The position numbers were made by a program, and so were the translations under genes. Shown one piece after another: positions 11,171-24,061 of a stretch of DNA of 64,000 nt. Numbering within the stretch: position 1 is the first letter of the stretch; each line of letters opens with the position of its first letter. The notes below the pieces were generated by a model, which was not told where the DNA came from, did not search any database, and saw only the letters and a program-made list of their open reading frames with translations. This DNA comes from Undaria pinnatifida (taxonomy: Eukaryota; Sar; Phaeophyceae; Laminariales; Alariaceae), in assembly GCA_012845835.1 (NCBI GenBank), contig JABAKD010000023.1:18577027-18641026 (forward strand), given 5' to 3'.

Positions 11171-11431
11171 TGCGAAGCTAATGAGCCAAGCCCAGGTATC
11201 AGCTGACGAAACTCGGAGATGCCAGGGAAGCACCAACCGAGCGCTTTCGGCACGAAGATATTTGTAATTTCCCCAGCAACTAATTTTCTTAAGGAACTTC
11301 GGGACGGTTCTTTTCCCCAGCAACTAATTTTCTTTTCGGCAGTTACGGGCTGAGAAGGGCTGAGAGGGGGGAGGATATGCCGAGCGAGTCCTCCGAGGGG
11401 GTCGAGGTCTAAGTAATTAAGTTTATATTCC

Positions 11432-11720
11432 AGTACGCTTTTTTTTTTTTGCTCCTTTTTATTTTCTATACGTACCGGGTACCGGCCTGAAGCGAGCATG
11501 TTGTTTTTGTTGTTGTTTTTACGCATATTACACTGAATACTGCTTACTGTTTGTCGTACTGCTGTTGTTGCCGCGGCTGCAGCATGCTGTTTGTTGTTGA
11601 ATTTTCACGCACATAAGAGTTGTACGGCGTTGCTGCCGCTGTTACTATATGTATGTACTGTATTGCTGTGGCGTGTGTTTGTCGTTGGACTGCCGCTTCT
11701 GCTGCTTGCTGTTGTTGGAA
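11432..11720 (+). repeat. Direct repeat right of block A
   Basis: This is the partner of 8615-8892 and lies just past the end of block A. It is CTG-rich at its right end, which may exaggerate the similarity. Confidence 0.55.
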
Positions 11721-13781
11721 GCGCACGTATCAATATGTAGACCCTGTCGCGTCAGTGATCGAGAGGCCTGATTTAGACCAGGTTTTGAGCCGTCTTGGAG
11801 ATAACACGAGCTGAGGTCCACTTGTCGGCACGCTGTTTCCTGTACGTGCCTCAACTTGCTTGCCCTCCCGACTCTGCCTGGCGTGTGGCCTTGGCCGTCC
11901 TCGCTTCGTGTCGTGACGATTCTTTTGAAAGTATACCCCTTGGCAGTGTGCTGTCGCGTGTACAGCCGCGATTCGCCTATAAAACCCTTTGCTAATACAC
12001 AGATGTCATGCATCCTCGAAAATTACGGGCACGCGCAGAGGCAAGGAAGGCGGCAGCCCACCGCGGCGAAGCCCTCCTGGTATATGATGTCATGTTTAGG
12101 AAGCAGGTCTCTGTGCAGAGCGCAAGCAACCTTTTCATAAAATATTAGGGTTTATCTTATCGTGTTTATAGTATTTTATGTGGTCGAAACTGGCCGATTT
12201 CGGGAGTAGCTTTCTCCTGGGCAATGGAGTTGATTCCAATATGGTTTGATGTAGCAGGTAGGCCATAACCCAAAAGGTAAACTACGATTGCGCGACATGG
12301 AACCCACATGGACATCTCTGGCAAGGGGAGAAAATACCAAGAAAAACTGTATTTTTCGGCGATTGTTTTTGCTCAATTTGAAGAGTTATCGCAGAACGTT
12401 GTCCTGCTGCACTCATTTCACCCATACCCCTGTGCCGGTCAAGTGTGGACACCCGACTCTGTCCTTTGGCCAAGGACTCGTTGTGCCAAGCTTTGGCGTG
12501 TATGTAGTATTTAATGAAGACATTGTACTTGTACGCCTTTCGTTGCAAACATTGTGGCATATTTTGGCGGTTGAAATCTTATACCAGGTATAGTTCGAGT
12601 ACACCCCTACAGACAGCAGACAGGCAATAACGAGGCCCGAGAAATATGTGAACATCAGTCGCCGACATGCCTTTCGTTGCGATAGACGATGACAACAAAG
12701 CCAAGAATATGTATGCCGTTGACCATGTTGCCCATCTGTCGTTACTGTTACACGCTTTCTGTGTACGCAGCATAACCGCATCATCTCCCCGTAGATCATC
12801 AGTAGCACTTGTACACTTCTTCGTATTCGTATACGAAGTTCTTATGTGTTCGTCGTGGTTGTACCTGGCACGTACAAACGAAAGATAATGCCCAGATGGT
12901 ATGTGATTTTTGTCACTCGCTAAGTCTTGAAGCCCGCACGACTGGCGCGTCGGACACTTCGTCCGTGGTCATCGGCAGGACGGTCTCACCCACAACAAAC
13001 AAGAACGGTGACAATTTCTGCGGGTCTAATGACAGGGCCAATACGTTCGTGTGAGATACTGCTGAATGAACCGTTTTTCTTCAGCAACAAAACCAAACCC
13101 CTTGTTTTAATTTTGATGTTCATCATTGAGTGAAGTATCTAGTTTTTTTGTTATTTTTTGGCTCATTCCATAACTTCGCATTTTGTTTTTGTTTTTCTTC
13201 CCGCCCTAGACGTAACGAATATCCAGGGTCGCTGAAACCGCTGTTTTCCCCCCTCCCCACTATGGTACGTGCCTTATTTTTTTATCGCGAGAGCACTTGA
13301 GCCCTTCTTTCCGTCGTCGACCCGCATCGAATTGTGTTCACCCATGGTTCTAGGCACTCTCGGCAGTGAATTCGTTTGTTTTTTTGGTAATAAGCTCAAA
13401 ATTTCGACCCACGTAAGCTTCGATTTCCGAACCCAACTCTAGCATTCCAGGGTCGCCAAAGAACCGCCGGGGCGACCGTCTTGATACAAACCGATTCGAG
13501 TATTTATGAGGACTCATCATCACACAGCTGGCCGGTCGCGAGGTCACAGAAACGCATGCGCATCAGTTACCGGCATGGCTTTCATAGAGGCGTCACGATA
13601 CACGATGCCGACAAAGACGAACATATGCCATTAACCCTGGCACCCATTCAAGGAATATCGTCGATATCGCTAGAACATCATCAAGTTGGCGGTACAGGCA
13701 CATATAGTTGCCGCGAAATTTCCGGCAGAGGCGTATTGGATAGAATAGGAAGCAGGCAGAATATGACACACATGCAAAGTC
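11721..13781. other. No gene recognised
   Basis: Open frames stay short (131 codons at most) and show no family motif. The segment has T-rich runs near 13140-13200 and no repeat that I could pair with the rest of the window. Confidence 0.35.
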
Positions 13782-14945
13782 CAAGGTTCCCCTCCGGGAA
13801 GTGCCTAGGAGAGTGGCGCAACGACACATGATTTTCACTACCGGACGCAATGACCATTTGTTTGTACATACAAAAAAAACTTGCCCGGAAAAAATAACGA
13901 TTTCGCACTTACCCGCAGTACTTATTTTGTGTACTCAATAGCAGCACTTATAGCACTTTTCGGGGACTCGCACATACATGGTGTCACCTACCGCTGCTGC
14001 TGCGCGGCAGGGTTGTAGCGTTGTGCTCTCCGCATATTGTCTGCTCTCTGTCATCTGCGATCTTCTAAAAAATATCAGAAAACTACTCGTTATAAAACTG
14101 GCTCTTTGGACGTAACAGTAAGGATGGGTTGGTATCTAAATTACTATTACAAAGGTCCCTATGTTTCCGCATCTATGGACACGCGCACGCTGCGGCAGCT
14201 CAGAAACGTGTGGTATGGTGGGGTGACCAATGACGGGCTCCGACACAAGCAATCGCTGCAGCATAGCGAGGACACGCGACGCGCACATGCATGGTGTTGC
14301 CTACCGCTGCTGCTGTGTTGCAGGGTTGTAGCGTTGTGCTCTCCGCATGTTGTCTGCTGTCTGTCATCTGCGATAATCGCCAAAAAAACAGAAAAGTTAC
14401 TCGTTAAGAAACTAGCTCTGTGGACGTAAATGTAAGGAAGGGTTGGGACCTAAACTACTATGACAAATGTGCCTGTGTTTCCCTCATGGATGGACACGCG
14501 CACGCAGCGGTAGCACAGCATTATTATGTGGTATGGTGGGGTGACAAATGACAGGCTCCGACACAAGCAACTCGCAGCAGCTGTGCGGCAGGGTTGTAGC
14601 GTTGCGCTCTCCCCATGTTGTGTGCTGTCTGTCATCTACGATCATCGCTATAAACCAGAAAAATACGCGCGGAAAAAACTACCTCTTCAAATCTTACGCA
14701 CGTACACAGGGATAGGGGATGCGGAAACCCGGGGATTGCCTCATCCACGCCCAAGGCGAAAAAACTTCAAAAGGCTTGCCACGCACGATACACTGCACGG
14801 ATCGCGCCCAAACCCCGAGCACAGTGACCCCAAGATCCCAATGGTGCCCACCCCCTCTTACGTTTCGGATAAAGGTGCGAGCACGAAGAGATATGTCCGA
14901 AAAAAGCGCCAAAAATGACGATTGTACGTATACGGACATGGCTCC
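13782..14945 (+). repeat. Family X repeat, copy 2
   Basis: This is the inverted relative of 3575-5152. It opens with the CAAGG palindrome (13782-13823), continues through TTACCCGCAGTACTTATTTT, two and a half CTG-rich monomers, and the conserved segment at 14690-14910 that contains ACAGGGATAGGGGATGCGGA. The match stops near 14945 in a TACGTATAC stretch. No LINE follows. Confidence 0.7.
13991..14640 (+). repeat. Tandem monomers (313 and 268 bp periods) in X copy 2
   Basis: The core CAGGGTTGTAGCGTTG occurs at 14008, 14321 and 14589. Each is followed by CTCTCC.CAT.TTGT and then TCTGTCATCT.CGAT. The first two also share an AACTGGCTCT-like stretch, and two GTGGTATGGTGGGGTGAC stretches lie between them. 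The monomers are about 80 percent alike by eye. Confidence 0.75.
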
Positions 14946-14962
14946 CGTGGGGGTAGTGGGGT

Positions 14963-14985
14963 GTTCCCCGCGAGGTGACGCAAGG
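14963..14985 (+). repeat. Half CAAGG palindrome
   Basis: TTCCCCGCGAGGTGACGCAAGG is the right half of the palindrome family, without the leading CAAGG. It lies just past X copy 2. Confidence 0.4.
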
Positions 14986-15069
14986 TGGCATGCTGTAGGG
15001 AGGCATGGGATGAAACGTGAGGTCGTGCATAGGGAAGGTCGAGGTCTCAGGTTGTCGGACGATATCTGT

Positions 15070-15155
15070 CAAAAGTCAAAGACCGAGGTGGAGCGACCGA
15101 GCGACCGGGCGTCGGTGGCCGAGCGACCGGGCGTCGGTAGCCGACCGACCGGGCG
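15070..15155 (+). repeat. Short GC minisatellite
   Basis: About three units of 20-27 bp are built from GAGCGACCGGGCGTCGGT. No gene is associated. Confidence 0.6.
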
Positions 15156-15199
15156 ATTCCTCTGGCGGAGTGACCAAGCTCTCCCGCCTGTGTGGGCGT

Positions 15200-17770
15200 G
15201 ACCCCCTTCTGTCCTTGATGTCTACCACATTCTCCCTCGTTACTGGTACGTACATAGTACATTGGTACAGCAGTTACTACGCTCATGAACGCAGGAACGT
15301 GGAAGTTCTGTGTGTAAAAAGGCTTTCTTGAAAAAAAAAAATAACGGGGAAAAAAAATGAAAATGAAAAAACGAACGTGGCAAAAACCTTATGCATCACA
15401 TATTTGTATACATCAAACGATGTTGGGAACACAACAACAGAAATTAAATAAAGGACGCCATTTGAAAATGCCAACAAGGTAGCCCACCCCATGCGGAGCC
15501 GTTAGAAAATAGCATGTATGTGAATCATGCACAGCAGAAGAGTAGCAAAATCCTGCAGCAGCAACAATCCCTTCACACCAGCACTAAAGCAAATGGAAAC
15601 ATACAAAGGCAAAAATCAAGAATAAATTGCCGCCCTCCATGAGGAGCCCTTGTAAAAGCAACACCTGGTACGTATCGAATGTTTTGGGTTTCGTGATTTG
15701 GACGGAAATAGCAGCACTGGACAACAGTACTTTCAAAAAAGCAATCACAGAAAAAAATATCTAGATGTTTATGTAAATTATGGTCTTCGTTTTCTTTGGC
15801 TCGGTGCTCTCCGGCGGCCGAGTGTTCCTTCTCGCACTTTCGGCCGCGGGGCAAGCTAGCCTGCCATGGGTACATTTTGAACCATGTCTGGATCTCGGCC
15901 GAGCTCCGTGGCGGCGCTCGGCGCATTAAAGATCGCTTAACTGGCTCTATTTGGCAAGGGATTGCGTTCCGCCTGCCTCCCTGAGACGAGCAGGTCACTT
16001 GGAATACCAAAAATTGTTTTTCAATTTTTGATAACTTTGATACACAATTACATTTTTTTGTTCTACGTTGTTCGTGAAGATATAACCCGCTACTCAACTA
16101 ACCTGAGCAGCAACACAGCAGAAGTAGCAGCAACCGCCCGGACTAAATTAACCTCAGCAGCAGCAGCACATCAGCAGCAGTAGCAGCAACATTCATCAGT
16201 AGTAGCAAAAGTACACATGTGGATCGGATTAGTGTGGGTTTTGGAGGCGTTCCGCCCTGGGCTGTTTCGGCCCCGGATCTCGACGTGGGTGCGTGAACAT
16301 AGGTGCAGACAAGGAGGGTAAACCGGCCTACGCTCTCTCGCCGCGCGGGCGGCCGCTCGTCGAGGCAGGAGCGAAAGCGTGTGTGGGCGTAGTTAATCCG
16401 TTGCGTTTATTTTTCTCTTGCGGGGTAACTAGACGTGTCCGAATGTAAGGACCGTTTTTACTCGAACAAAAAGTCATATCCCGGTATTATATTTCCGGAC
16501 AGAGCGGATGCCAGCAGGAGGAGGCTAGGAGATAGAGGCCGGGAACAGCCGAGTGTTGGAACGAGCGCCACAGGGCGCGGCTTGCATCTCTCCGCGCGGG
16601 AGACGGGGCTCATAGGGACATAGAGCGGGGAAAGCTTGGAAGATGGCGCCGAGCGCGGTGAGGATGGCAGGCATCGCGAGCGCAGCATGCACGCGAGTCT
16701 TGACCAGCCCAAATATTTTTGGGGGGCAGAGTGGAACCATGGGTAGGGTTCAAGGATATGTAACTCCTTTTTAGCGCTAGCCAAACTCAGGTATATGCAC
16801 GGTGCTGCTGTGGCCAAAATCGGGTACAGTTCTATTTCAGCGTTCGCCACGCGCCCAGGACGCCATCTGATTTGCTTGGTAGATCGGTTCTAGGTCTGTT
16901 GCTATTATCGTACATTGCGTACACACACCACACACATACATTTCTGACCACATGAATCAAGTAGTGGCGGGTTCAGGCGGGAACGCTATCGATCTAGCTC
17001 TGCTTTCTACGGGGATAAACGAGGAGTACATCAAGGTTTCGGTTCCCCTCAAACACAGTACCAAAGCGTTGAACACTACCTCCAACTCCTGGAAGATCCT
17101 ACCACGTACGCCACAAACACCGAAATTGTTGCCGCCAACCAATTAAATATTGTACAAAATCCAAGATCGACCGGCATTGGCTGGTCACCCTATCCATTAC
17201 CCCCAAGCGCAAACACACGTGACGTACTATACAGCAACGCGAGCACGATTCCACGTACGTACGGCACACAGCATCGCCTGACCACTAATAATTCGTTTGC
17301 GCGTACATCAGTACAACGTGCACCCACCGATATCACACTCTTCCGGCTGGGTACAACTCTTTCTTTGGAGCAATGCACTAGCTCATGCCACACGTTTCCT
17401 CCAAGAACAGCAATGGGGTTTGTCTATGTGAGTACGCATAACACTATTATATATACTCGTAGGTGGAAATTTATATTTTTACAACATAGTAGGCGGAAAA
17501 AATCTTTTACTTGTGTTACCGGGGTCTCCCTTTTTGCTCTGCGACGCCCCCGAGATTTCACGTTACCCGCATGCCGAAGGGGAACCGTGCATATTTTAAG
17601 TAATGTATGAAAAATCCTAGGCAATGCATCGGCATGTTTGTTTTACTGTGTCGGTCTCAGTATCGGAATATCGATACTCCAATACTTTTTTTTTTTTTTT
17701 CTTCTATGGGTGCTTTTTTCGAGGATTGGCCTCAATGCCCCTTGCCCTTCGTCCCCCCGGCTTACCTCGC
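15200..17770. other. No gene recognised; simple repeats only
   Basis: CAG-type triplet runs lie at 16100-16200 and A-rich runs near 15330-15370. Open frames up to 174 codons are present but have no recognisable motif. Confidence 0.35.
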
Positions 17771-17774
17771 CGTG

Positions 17775-18320
17775 AACGCGTGCAGGAGCCGAGAGACACA
17801 AGCGAGAAGTAGGCACGATCTTGGATTTTGGGCGGCATGCTCGATCGTTTATTTGAATCTTGGCAGGGGGAGTTGTAGTGCGCAAATACGAAGGGGCAAC
17901 TTTTTTAAGTATTGAAGTCGTGGTAGGAATCACATTTTGTCAGCCCTTTGCATTGCTGCTCCGAAGAGTCGCTGTCCATGTTGCTTCGCGGTTCATCCTC
18001 GAGTGAGTGTTTACGGTAGGTGCACTCTACTTTTCACGGTGTTGCTGTGGCGAGAGGATCGACGTGAACGCGTCTCGCCCTTCGTGCTCCACACCCCGTG
18101 AACCGTGAACGCGTGCGGGTTGTCAAGCGTCCTCATACCATTTGCCGCTCCCCAAAAAGGGCAGGTTGCTTGGGGACAAAAACGATAGTGTCATCTGAAT
18201 TTATCCCAAAGACTCAGATTTTATTATACTTGACAGGGGGAGTTGTTGTACGCAAATGCAAATAGGAGCAAGTGTTGAAAATAATTGCTGTATGATAGGA
18301 AAAACGTATTGTCAGCCCTT
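17775..18320 (+). repeat. Old tandem duplication, 330-366 bp period
   Basis: GGGGGAGTTGT.GT.CGCAAAT through TTGTCAGCCCTTT occurs at 17866-17948 and again at 18236-18321. A CCGTGAACGCGTGC.GG motif occurs at 17771 and 18108. The unit is noncoding as far as can be seen. Confidence 0.55.
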
Positions 18321-18321
18321 T

Positions 18322-19860
18322 AAAAACAAAACAAAATTAAGTACCAATATATTCAACGTATACAGCATACATGTAGAAAGCGTTCGCCTTATATCATAGT
18401 ACTACGTACGGCTGTGTTGTCGCTGCACGATCGCCTCCTACAACCGGTGACCCTGGCATGTACGTAGTATAGGAAGCTCCCCTTCACAGCCAGCGTTTCC
18501 TGATGTATGCGTACGTACTACTAACTTATCGTGGAGTGCCTGATCACGCTGGGGCACAGTTTGACCTGCTGTGGTAGCAACCAACCAATCAAAGCTCTCC
18601 TCCCCGTAGTCTACATACCGGTCCAAGAGTATGTGTATCTTTTGAATTGCGGTTATTTTCGGGGGGCTGCTACTGCTGCCTCTGTTGATACATACGAATA
18701 CGAGAACAGTTTTTCAGACAAGCCACACCAACGAATAGCTACGGGTACAGCAGTCTTTATTCATCTAGCTGGGCTGGAGCGTTTTGCACGAGCACGTAGT
18801 ACACGAGTATACGCAAAACACTGGCAGCTTCATCTGCTGAGCAGAACTTACTGCGCCGGGTGTGTTGTGGGTTGTCGGTTCTTTCTACTAAACCCAGTGT
18901 CCATCCTGATCATCAAACAGCAAAGAGAGATAGGTGGTTGGCCTACTTTATTTGGTATCGGACGCGTACTGTTGTTGTTTTTCTTTCGTAGCTCTGTGTG
19001 GCTTTTGCCTTTCCCTCGCTACGCCCCGCCTTTTACTTCTTACTGGCGAGCTGTCTTCCTTGGTTTGTTTTCTATTTTATTCACTCGTTTTTTTTCCCTG
19101 TTTTTTTTTTTCCTGATTTGGTACATAATTATTTTTTATTTTATTTCCTTGATAGCATCCGGTGTAGGCGTTTTCAGCGAGTCTTGAACGTATGTACCTG
19201 GGCCTGATACGTATGCACCCCAACCTCCGATAGCACTTATATACATTGTGTGGCTGATACACGATATTACTTGCTTCAGCTATCATATGCTATGATATAA
19301 ATACAAACGAAAAAAACACGTTTGTTTTTTGAGCTGCGTCAGGCGAAGGTCGTAGGAAACGGCATCCACGGAAGCAGCCAGTTGTTGCATGCGTTCGTCC
19401 CGGTGTCGCATCGGGAGGTCGGTTTCTTCCCCAACACTCTTTGGAGCAGTACAGGAGGCGTGGAAGATGTACTGTACGTGCTGTTGCTGTGGTGCCTGTG
19501 TCTGCGGTGCTGGTTTTGTTTGGTCGTTTGTTGGTTAACTGGAAAAGAGGGTGTCGTGTTTGTGTACACAGTTGACAATTAATTGAGAGTTGCTTCCTGC
19601 TTGGCAATTGGTCTCCTTGCTGTTGATTGCTGGATGATAATCTTGTGATGAAGTGGATTTATTTCTGCTGCAACGACATCAAAGCAAGTAGTTGCACCGA
19701 TCTCGCACTTAGTCGGGACTGTTTATGAAATTGTGGTCCTTGTTGAATGTGCAATTTCTCAAATAATCACAGACCGATATATGATGAGATGATAGCGATT
19801 GAACTTGCTTAACTTCTTGGTGGTGCTTTGCTGTTTCCACGAACCCTAGCCGAGGCAATC
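18322..19860. other. No gene recognised
   Basis: A 218-codon plus-strand frame (18531-19187) ends in a Phe-rich stretch made by T runs. It lacks any domain signature and is judged a chance frame. Confidence 0.35.
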
Positions 19861-19867
19861 ATTCGAG

Positions 19868-20860
19868 AAGTACCCGGAGGTTGGGTTCCTACACTTTGCG
19901 GGGCGGTATCGAGGCGAGGGGTGAAATGAAATGTCGGCGTACCGGGGTTAGGGTATACGAATAAAAATGCAGCAGGACGAGCGGTCCCATTTCTTTCAGT
20001 TGTTAGTTGTAGATACCTGGAAGGGATATTTCTGAGCAGGCGGTTGGACCCTATGCTTACTTTGTGGCGCTGGCGTTATATCAAACTCAGCTTTAAGGTT
20101 TTCACAATATGCGGGAGCTGTGTGTCGACCCGGGAGCACTCGGGTTTTCGTCCCCGGCTTGTTGGCGTTGTAGATAACTATTGGAAGGAGTTCTGAAATA
20201 GGTATGGGACTACGAGTATATATGTCTCCTTTTCCGTGGTGGCGATTCCCATATATCCGAGCCCCATCCAATCAGCGGTGAGCCAATATTGTTGGGGTTT
20301 CCACATCATTCGGGGCGGGGTCGACCCGGGAGAATATCGCTAGCGTTCCTGCGTTGTTGGAGTTGTAGATATTCGCGGAATTTTTAAACCGGGGGTCAGA
20401 ACCTATCTCCCCCGTTTGCGACGGAAAACTGCCTCCCATTGCTGGGCCCTCCTCCTTGGGCGGCGCTGTGGAGCTCGAATCATATTCAGCGATTAGCCAA
20501 CGGGAGTGGGGTTTCCAGACCGTGCGGGGCGGTGTTGACCTGACAAAACTCTGTTTTCTTCCCTGTTTTGTTCCCCGTTTGGTTGAAGCTTTAGAGGTAT
20601 GGAACGACCTCTGGACCGGGGATGGGACCCTATCCTCTCTCAGGGTGGAGTTGGCTCAATATACAACCAACCCCCACCGCTAATCAGCGACCGGCCGATG
20701 TGGTGTTGGGATTTCCACACCGTGTGGATAGGTATCAACCCCGGTGATATCCGTGTTCGTCCACGGGTTCTCGGAGTTGTAGATGTATGGATCGATTCCG
20801 ATCCCGGGATGGGGGGCCCTATCGTCTCCGAGTGGCGCAAATGTACGAGCCTCGGCCAAT
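19868..20860 (+). repeat. Degenerate satellite, about 205 bp period
   Basis: Five diverged units recur at about 19900, 20112, 20314, 20524 and 20722. The shared core is a TTTCCA(C/G)A-like stretch, TGCGGGGCGGT, GTCGACCCGGG, a GTTTTCGTCC-like stretch and GGAGTTGTAGAT. An AATCAGCG motif precedes several units. The units are too diverged for a single consensus by eye, but spacing is regular. Confidence 0.6.
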
Positions 20861-20889
20861 GAGCGATCAGGCGAAAAAGCCACACGTTT

Positions 20890-23800
20890 TTATTTTCACC
20901 TTAACCTCGAGCCTGAAATACTTGACTGCCAACATCTTAAGCGATGTCGCGTACTGCATGTGAGCGATCTGCTGTACCATGCATGGTATGACAGAAGCTG
21001 GCCCTGTGCGCGCCTCTCAGTGGCTACGAAGAGAACATGCAGAAGACACGGTCAGTCACCTTGCTGGCCCCGGATGCTTGATCAGTAACAAAAACAATGA
21101 GAAACGCATTCAACACGTCTCTTCATGTCCAGACTAAAGCGTTAGTCGGCGTGTGCCCGGATTTATCCGATCGAATTTTTTGATGAAGCTTGGAATCGGA
21201 TTCATTTGCTTTAAGAAACGGCATCAGTTAGCCCATTGTTAGGCTATATCGAACTCTTGGCATTACCTTAAATACTGTACGCGTAACTTTTTTTGCTCTC
21301 TATCCAATACGGAATCGAACAATTCGAGGTGTTTCCCTGCCCTACCGGAAGCATGGGTGCCGGTGAATGCCGGCACCCATGCAGAGCCGTTGTATACGTA
21401 TGAAATTGGAAAAACGTCCGATTGAATGGTTGAAAGTCAACTTTGCAAGCTGCGTGGTACATATATATCCACTTAGAGAAGCGGGCAGCCCCGCCGCTCA
21501 GACATTTGACGCGGCAGCCGGTGACCAAAGCGTCGATCTTTCGACACAGGTCATGGACTTGCGTGTGAACTACGCCAAAGCAGCAGCAGCAGCACCACCA
21601 CTACCACCGCCACTAGACTACAACACTAGCAAGTGGCAGTTTATTTTCCGTAGTCTCGGGCCCTCGCGGCTGCCAGCAGCAGAGGACTGGGGGAGTTCAT
21701 TCAAAGTCACAAAGCAGCACAGCTGCTGGGAGAACTCTTCCGCACGCAAAGAAGTGGACCGCACGAGGTTGTGATGTTTAGCGGTTAGAATGGAGAGCAA
21801 AGTGGTGCATGGATGCACGTAGATTTTTTAATTGACAGATCATGAGTGTACTCGATTCCACCCCATTTCCCCACGCGAACGCCAGATACCGGTATATGCT
21901 ATCATGCAACAGCAGTAGAAGGGATACACATATATGTGCTACTGGTACAACAGCAGTAGCACTGTTACGTACGGAACCCAACCCCATGAGTCGTCTTATT
22001 TCCTTTCAGCACACACATTTGAACCTCTGTTCTTCCTGGCTGTGACTGCTGCTCTGTACTGCACTATTGTTTCGTGCTGAGCTGACTGTTGGAAGCTTAA
22101 CTTGTGCTCGTGCTCGTAAGCCTACCAGCACGACAAGCAAGTGAGTACGAGCAATCGAGCACTCACCAACACGCCAGCACCCCAGGACGAGCACGAGAGC
22201 ATGAGAGCACGAGCACGACGAGACGCCCCTTCCTGCAATTTGGTCATCACTTCGTACGCATCTAATATGTTTGGGAATGTAAAGACCGTTTCGATATCAC
22301 CATGAATACCAAACCGTTCATTATATTCCGGTACAAAACACTATTTTTGTGCTCCACGCTACAACGAACGCCACAGCTCCCGCTGCCCTTGTTCGGCCGA
22401 TACGCGCCAAACCGCGACGAAATTCGGCAGCCCCGGCCTCTCTGAGTCGAGGAGAATCGTCCCCTACTGAGCGTTTGACCTGGGCAAGGCCTGTTGGGGC
22501 TGTGGTCACGCTGTCTGAGGAGCTTCAGCGATCATAAGAAGTACGGTTCGCATTTCGTATCTGGACGTATCTGGACGAGTATAAGGTTGCTTGCTCTGTA
22601 TTGTATCATGATGTGCCTTACCTTATTATGTGGGCAACCCAAACTGTGTTTATTCGCCACAGGCCGCTTCCGACAACTTGGTCCCCACCCTCAGCTCGAG
22701 CGTGTTGGTACGTCCGCGCGACGGTGCACAATAGACAACAGCAGTGCTGCTGAGCCCGAGAAGGCGAGTTGCTCATAGATATGTTCGGCGCTGCGCATGA
22801 TCTCGTGTGCGAGTGCTAGGGTGTGGGGGACGCATGGTCTCGTGTGGGCGAGCGGCGGGGCGTTTTTTACGATGTGCGCTGAACCGTGTTTTTGAAAAAA
22901 TGTCTTGGGCATACAGTGCGGCGGGGAGGGGGGGACGGGGCCCTGGGGCTGCCCCGCGAAACTGACCACATTTTGTCGGCTTCGAGAGCGCGCTGCCCGG
23001 GCCACGGGGCGAGGGCGAGGGCGAGGCCCCGGGGGCGTGCCCCAGGAGCCTAAGGGCGTCGGCCGGGGCGAGCGTGGCCGAGATCGGGGCGGCGGGGCCA
23101 GCGCGAAAACGCGCCGCCGGCCGAAAAACACGTGATCGTACTATGTTACAAGTTCTCCCTTCGGACGTGAAACGTAAGGAGGCAGAATGCTAGGCAGAAT
23201 AAAAAGTGATCGTAGAGTCCCAAACCAAACGTTTTTTTTTTTTTAGTAGGAAACACTAAACTAGACGATAAAATGGAAAAATAGGCGAGCAGACCAAAAG
23301 AGGGTGACGCAAGAGAGGCTTAAAGCGTATGACTCAGTACTCGTACCAGGTCTGAGTTAATAATGCTAGCACAGGAGCAAAACGGAGGAGGCAGTAGCAG
23401 CAGCAAAGCAGGAGTAACAAAATCTTGATAGAAAAATTACATGACCGATGCCAAAGAAACGTGAACGCGTACTTGTACGGACAGTGGAATGAAGGGAGCA
23501 GTACGAGCAGGAGGACTTTTATTGTAGAAACATACGTAAGTCTGAGTTACTGTAGTTTCGGGCTACTTGCAGTTATTATCTGGTGCAATTGGGGCAAAAG
23601 CCTAGAAAAACTCTTGAAAATAATCACAGTTGTAGTTGTATAAAAAAAGTAGACAGGAAGATGTACATTGGTTTTGTGTTTTTTTCCTGGTGTATTCCTC
23701 ATCTCCAGAGTGACTGGAACCTGTCCTGTGACCACGTACTTACTTGATTATGCGAGTTTATGTGCGAACAACAACAACAACAACAACAGCATTAGTAGTA

Positions 23801-24060
23801 GAAGAAGCTGAAGCGGGAGCAGAGGGCCCCAAAAAGCGAAAACAGGCTCTTTAGGTATTTTAGGTTAAACCCCACGGAGGCCAGCCTATACAGAAGCAAA
23901 ACATGCATCTCGAGGAGTGTAGCAGAAGCAGCCAACACAGGGAAAAAGAGGGAAAACAAACCTTTAACATGGCGACTATTATACGGCCAAACACAGACAA
24001 ATAATGTCGTACGTACTCACATATTGTTTTTAGACGTAGAAGTTGGAAAATGTCCCACAA
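20890..24060. other. No gene recognised; GC-rich island near 22.8-23.1 kb
   Basis: Apart from the hairpin at 21351 and triplet runs near 21580, this stretch is unremarkable. Positions 22890-23120 are very GC-rich, and both strands yield Arg/Gly/Pro-rich frames there, which is a composition effect. Confidence 0.35.
21351..21382. repeat. Perfect 13 bp hairpin
   Basis: GCATGGGTGCCGG and its exact reverse complement are separated by a 6 nt loop (TGAATG). There is no T run after it. Confidence 0.85.
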
Positions 24061-24061
24061 T

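Larger units (their letters stand above)
9119..11415 (+). repeat. Block A: 2.3 kb repeat with tRNA-like monomers
   Basis: This block is colinear with 28179-31095. Landmarks in order are a CAAGG palindrome, a GAATGCAACTAAAAACATGT stretch, an A-rich run near 9405-9430, GGCTGTATAAAGCCGG near 9588, several tRNA-like monomers, a GCGCATTACAAAAAAGCTCG stretch, and a roughly 260 bp unit present twice in tandem (10651 and 10910). It ends in repeats of TTTTCCCCAGCAACTAATTT. No protein is evident. It behaves as a composite mobile or duplicated block built from small RNA-gene-derived repeats. Confidence 0.75.

Noticed and set aside
3575-14945. An 11 kb transposon with X copies as terminal inverted repeats
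   Set aside because: No target duplication or matching outer ends were found, and one X copy adjoins a LINE; two independent inverted copies explain the data.
18531-19187. 218-codon plus-strand open frame with hydrophobic end
   Set aside because: The apparent membrane segment comes from T runs, and there is no signature or splice structure.
22349-22537. 62-codon Ala/Pro/Arg-rich frame
   Set aside because: Composition looks coding-like, but it is short, unrecognised and without splice or promoter context.
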